From: Bacteroidia bacterium
GTDB taxonomy: Bacteria; Bacteroidota; Bacteroidia; Bacteroidales; Azobacteroidaceae
Reading direction: 5' to 3'
NCBI GenBank assembly: GCA_025999935.1
Contig: BNXY01000075.1
Location: forward strand, 1-8,641
DNA length: 8,641 nt
Shown here: positions 6,683 through 8,641 of the stretch, one piece after another
Numbering within the stretch: the first letter of the stretch is position 1
Layout: each line of letters opens with the position of its first letter
Program-made: the position numbers and the translations under genes
Notes under the pieces: generated by a model
The model's input: the letters and a program-made list of their open reading frames with translations, nothing else
Told to the model about the DNA's origin: nothing
The model's database searches: none

Positions 6683-7906
6683 ATGCTTTTGAAGCATGAT
6701 TATCAAAACCGTGTTTCGATGCAGGAAAACGAAGATTTTTTGGCTTCGGGGTTGATAAAACTGATTACGGGACCTCGGCGTGCCGGAAAATCGGTGTTTG
6801 CTTTGCAAATGCTACAGGATCAAAATTTTGCCTACCTAAATTTTGATGACGATTTTTTGCTGAAAAATTTTGACGAAAGTCTTCTTTGGCAGCATTTGCT
6901 CGAAGTTTACCCCAATTTCCAATACTTGCTTTTGGACGAAATTCAAAATCTGTCCAATTGGGACATTTGGGTGGGCAAACTTTACAGACGGGGTGTGAAT
7001 TTGGTTATTACCGGTTCCAATGCAAATTTGCTTTCTAACGAAATGGCAAGTGTGCTAACAGGGCGGTATTTGCAAATCAATATTTTACCTTTTGGTCTTA
7101 GAGAATTTATTGATTACAAAAAAACTAAAATCACTGTCGCTACGCCAACCGAAAAAGCGGCATTACTACAACAAACAGATGAATTTTTGCTATACGGAGG
7201 TTTCCCTGAAATAATTTTGTCAAAAAATATTGCCCGCAATTATTTGAGTTCGCTCTTCGATTCTGTTTTGTTGAAAGACATTACCAAGCGATACAAAGTT
7301 CGCAATACCAACGAATTATACAATTTGGCAAATTATTTGTTGGCGAATTTTTGTAATCCGTTTTCAATCAATGATTTGGTGACTGAATTGGATTTGGGTA
7401 GTGTGCATACGGCAAAAAAATTTTGTAAATATTTGGAAGAACCTTATCTGTTTTTCTATCTGTCGCGCTACAATTCTAAACTGAAATTGATGCAGAATGC
7501 ACTGAAAAAAGCGTATGTCGTTGACAATGGATTTATTACGGCACGAGCGTTCGAATTGTCGAAGAATCTGGGACGTTTGCTCGAAAATCTTGTTTTTGTT
7601 GAATTGATAAGACGTGGATTTTCAACGCAAAACACGCTGTTTTATTATCGAACCCGAAACGATAAGGAAATTGACTTTGTTTGTCGACAGGCGCATCAAG
7701 TCACTGCATTGATACAGGTTTCCTACGAAGTTTTCAATCCGAAAACATTGAAACGTGAAATCTCAGCATTGACCGAAGCAGCAGGTGAATTGCGCTGTAA
7801 TCATTTGCTGTTACTTACGTGGGACGAAGAAAATACGATTACGGAAAATAATCTGAAAATTACGATAATGCCTGTTTGGAAATGGTTGTTAAAATTGAAA
7901 GAATAA
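6683..7906 (+). CDS. AAA+ ATPase with DUF4143, nuclease-like E-x-K not conserved
   Basis: A 407-aa protein from the chosen ATG (421 aa from the alternative ATG at 6641), of the same AAA/DUF4143 superfamily as the gene before it but a different subfamily. Visible motifs are Walker A GPRRAGKS (30-37), Walker B LLLDEIQN (82-89), sensor VITGSNANLLS (108-118), GRYLQINILPFGLREF (127-142), YGGFPEI (171-177), AYVVDNGF (277-284), GRLLENLVFVEL (297-308) and KEIDFV (328-333). E301 and D331 of the PD-(D/E)xK-like set remain. Where the first ATPase has EVK, this one has QVS (345-347) in LIQVSYE, so nuclease activity is unlikely; from memory, IQV is common in this subfamily. ATPase activity looks intact. 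The protein is clearly divergent from the upstream one, so this is not a recent tandem duplicate. Cellular function is unknown. Confidence 0.83.
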   Translation: MLLKHDYQNRVSMQENEDFLASGLIKLITGPRRAGKSVFALQMLQDQNFAYLNFDDDFLLKNFDESLLWQHLLEVYPNFQYLLLDEIQNLSNWDIWVGKLYRRGVNLVITGSNANLLSNEMASVLTGRYLQINILPFGLREFIDYKKTKITVATPTEKAALLQQTDEFLLYGGFPEIILSKNIARNYLSSLFDSVLLKDITKRYKVRNTNELYNLANYLLANFCNPFSINDLVTELDLGSVHTAKKFCKYLEEPYLFFYLSRYNSKLKLMQNALKKAYVVDNGFITARAFELSKNLGRLLENLVFVELIRRGFSTQNTLFYYRTRNDKEIDFVCRQAHQVTALIQVSYEVFNPKTLKREISALTEAAGELRCNHLLLLTWDEENTITENNLKITIMPVWKWLLKLKE

Positions 7907-8063
7907 AATATCGAAAGTCTTGAAAAAAGGGAGTAAATTGCCCAATATTAAAATAACGGAATATCGTTCCGGAAACTTGTATTTGTAAAATCAAAAAAAT
8001 CTAATATTCATAATGAGGCCGGCTAAAAGTTCTTTTAGTCAACCCTTGTTTATTCATATTTAT
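7907..8063. other. Intergenic region with two short inverted repeats
   Basis: No gene is supported. CGGAA (7957-7961)/TTCCG (7967-7971) and CTAAAAG (8023-8029)/CTTTTAG (8032-8038) are short inverted repeats. Neither is followed by a T run long enough to call a terminator. The second has only a 2-nt centre and is more like a protein-binding palindrome. The extra in-frame ATG at 8013 lies upstream of it and is not used in my call. Confidence 0.4.
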
Positions 8064-8486
8064 ATGAAACAAATCATTCAAGACCTCAAATCGGGTCAAA
8101 CCATTCTGGAAGAAGTCCCTTCCCCGCAGGTCCGTGAAGGTTGCGTCCTTATCCAAACCACTCACTCTCTGGTTTCTTTGGGAACCGAGCGGATGCTGGT
8201 GGAGTTCGGCAAGGCCTATTCCAAAGAACGCATCGAAGTGTATTCACAAGAAAGAACGTTGATTCTGGACAATTGGATAACACTGAAAGGATATGGATTC
8301 AAAGGTTTTTCAACCATGAAAAGCCGACAAGACAAAGGGCACAAAGCCCAATTTGCATTATTGAATGAACGGATAAAAACCGGAGGCGATGCGCTAATCC
8401 CTTTTGACAGTATCATTAACACAACTAAAGCAAGTTTTGCTTGCATTGAAAGCTTGAAAACAAAAAGTTGGGTTGATATTTTATAA
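8064..8486 (+). pseudogene. Two-domain oxidoreductase with large in-frame internal deletion
   Basis: The full-length family fuses a zinc-type alcohol-dehydrogenase-like domain to a Gfo/Idh/MocA-like oxidoreductase (about 700 aa) and is frequent in Bacteroidota capsule loci. Here only 140 codons remain. Residues 1-51 (MKQIIQDLKSGQTILEE to SLGTERMLVEFGKA) are the extreme N-terminus. From YSKERIEVYSQ (52-62) onward (GFKGF 79-83, DKGHKAQF 90-97, LIPFDSI 111-117) it is the extreme C-terminus. The joint falls at AAGGCC (8211-8216), where 'FGKA' and the C-terminal '.KAYSKER' could share bases, so deletion at a short homology is likely. G+C falls across the joint (about 55% before, about 42% after in 60-bp samples), so the halves may derive from different alleles. 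ATG 8064 matches the family start. Cofactor and catalytic regions are missing; the product is almost certainly inactive as an oxidoreductase. Confidence 0.82.
8434..8473 (+). repeat. Direct repeat, right copy (oxidoreductase gene tail)
   Basis: Partner of 4780-4819, 38 of 40 bases identical. It lies in the final codons of the oxidoreductase remnant, where coding similarity extends to the stop codon. Confidence 0.85.
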
Positions 8487-8497
8487 TTTGTAACTGC

Positions 8498-8641
8498 GTG
8501 CTGAACGTATATATTCAAACCATTAAGAATCTAAAGATTAAGCAGATTCTTTATCGGTTATATTATTCATTGAATAGACCGGATAAGAAAAAGTTAATTA
8601 CTTTTTCCAATCAATTGTCCCATCCGTTAAACTTACAAAGC
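8498..8641 (+). CDS. Heparinase II/III-family protein, N-terminus (partial)
   Basis: A frame of 48 codons without stop runs from GTG 8498 off the window. It reads LNVYIQTIKNLKIKQILYR followed by LYYSLNRPDKKK. This resembles the helical N-terminus 't.k.lk..qi.yRlyy' of heparinase II/III-like proteins encoded in capsule loci, where the gene commonly follows the two-domain oxidoreductase. The 11-nt gap to the oxidoreductase stop supports an operon and the GTG start, though no ribosome-binding site is evident and a different start cannot be excluded. The catalytic domains lie beyond the window. In such loci the protein is thought to act on the glycan, but its exact role there is not settled. Confidence 0.6.
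   Translation, partial: MLNVYIQTIKNLKIKQILYRLYYSLNRPDKKKLITFSNQLSHPLNLQS

Noticed and set aside
5111..7906. Recent tandem duplication of one ATPase gene
   Set aside because: The two proteins share only superfamily motifs and differ in length, linker and C-terminal motif; only their upstream repeat is nearly identical.
8013..8063. In-frame N-terminal extension of the oxidoreductase remnant from ATG 8013
   Set aside because: The family N-terminus begins MKQIIQDL at 8064; the extra 17 codons cover a palindrome and look non-coding.

Overview
The window looks like a capsule/O-antigen type polysaccharide locus from a member of the Bacteroidota, probably a Bacteroidales relative. The grounds are Bacteroidota-style -7 boxes (TAnnTTTG) upstream of three genes, mostly weak or absent Shine-Dalgarno sequences, very AT-rich glycan genes (about 28% G+C in a sampled stretch), and the typical Bacteroidota capsule pair of a two-domain oxidoreductase followed by a heparinase II/III-family gene at the right end. 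Species cannot be named from the sequence. The locus is visibly eroded: four of its glycan genes are broken or reduced to remnants.

Left end (1-127): the end of an IS66-type insertion sequence on the minus strand, with the first 17 codons of its first ORF and a terminus beginning GTAAGC. It cuts into a Wzy/O-antigen-ligase-like membrane protein gene, of which only the 3' part (128-806) remains. Next, all on the plus strand, come a GT4-like glycosyltransferase (835-1905), a decayed hexapeptide-repeat acetyltransferase (2105-2355, two single-base insertions), a second GT4 glycosyltransferase (2348-3385) and a CapK/phenylacetate-CoA-ligase-like adenylating protein (3382-4746). The last two overlap by ATGA.

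Middle (4749-7906): directly after capK lies a short remnant of the 3' end of a two-domain oxidoreductase gene. Two AAA+ ATPases of the DUF4143 type follow (5111-6430 and 6683-7906). They are unrelated to glycan synthesis and have a higher G+C content. Both are preceded by a copy of the same ~64-bp sequence, and each has its own promoter region with ordered short repeats.

Right end (8064-8641): a two-domain oxidoreductase gene with a large in-frame internal deletion, so that the first ~50 codons are joined to the last ~90, followed after 11 nt by the start of a heparinase II/III-family gene that runs off the window. The 3' end of this oxidoreductase matches the remnant at 4749-4832, so the ATPase block sits between two copies of the same gene tail.

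In the intact ancestor the glycosyltransferases, acetyltransferase, CapK-like enzyme, oxidoreductase and heparinase-like protein would have built and modified a lipid-linked repeat unit, to be joined by the Wzy-like protein. The present locus has probably lost or changed that ability. The ATPase block is best read as an insertion or rearrangement into this locus; its function is unknown.
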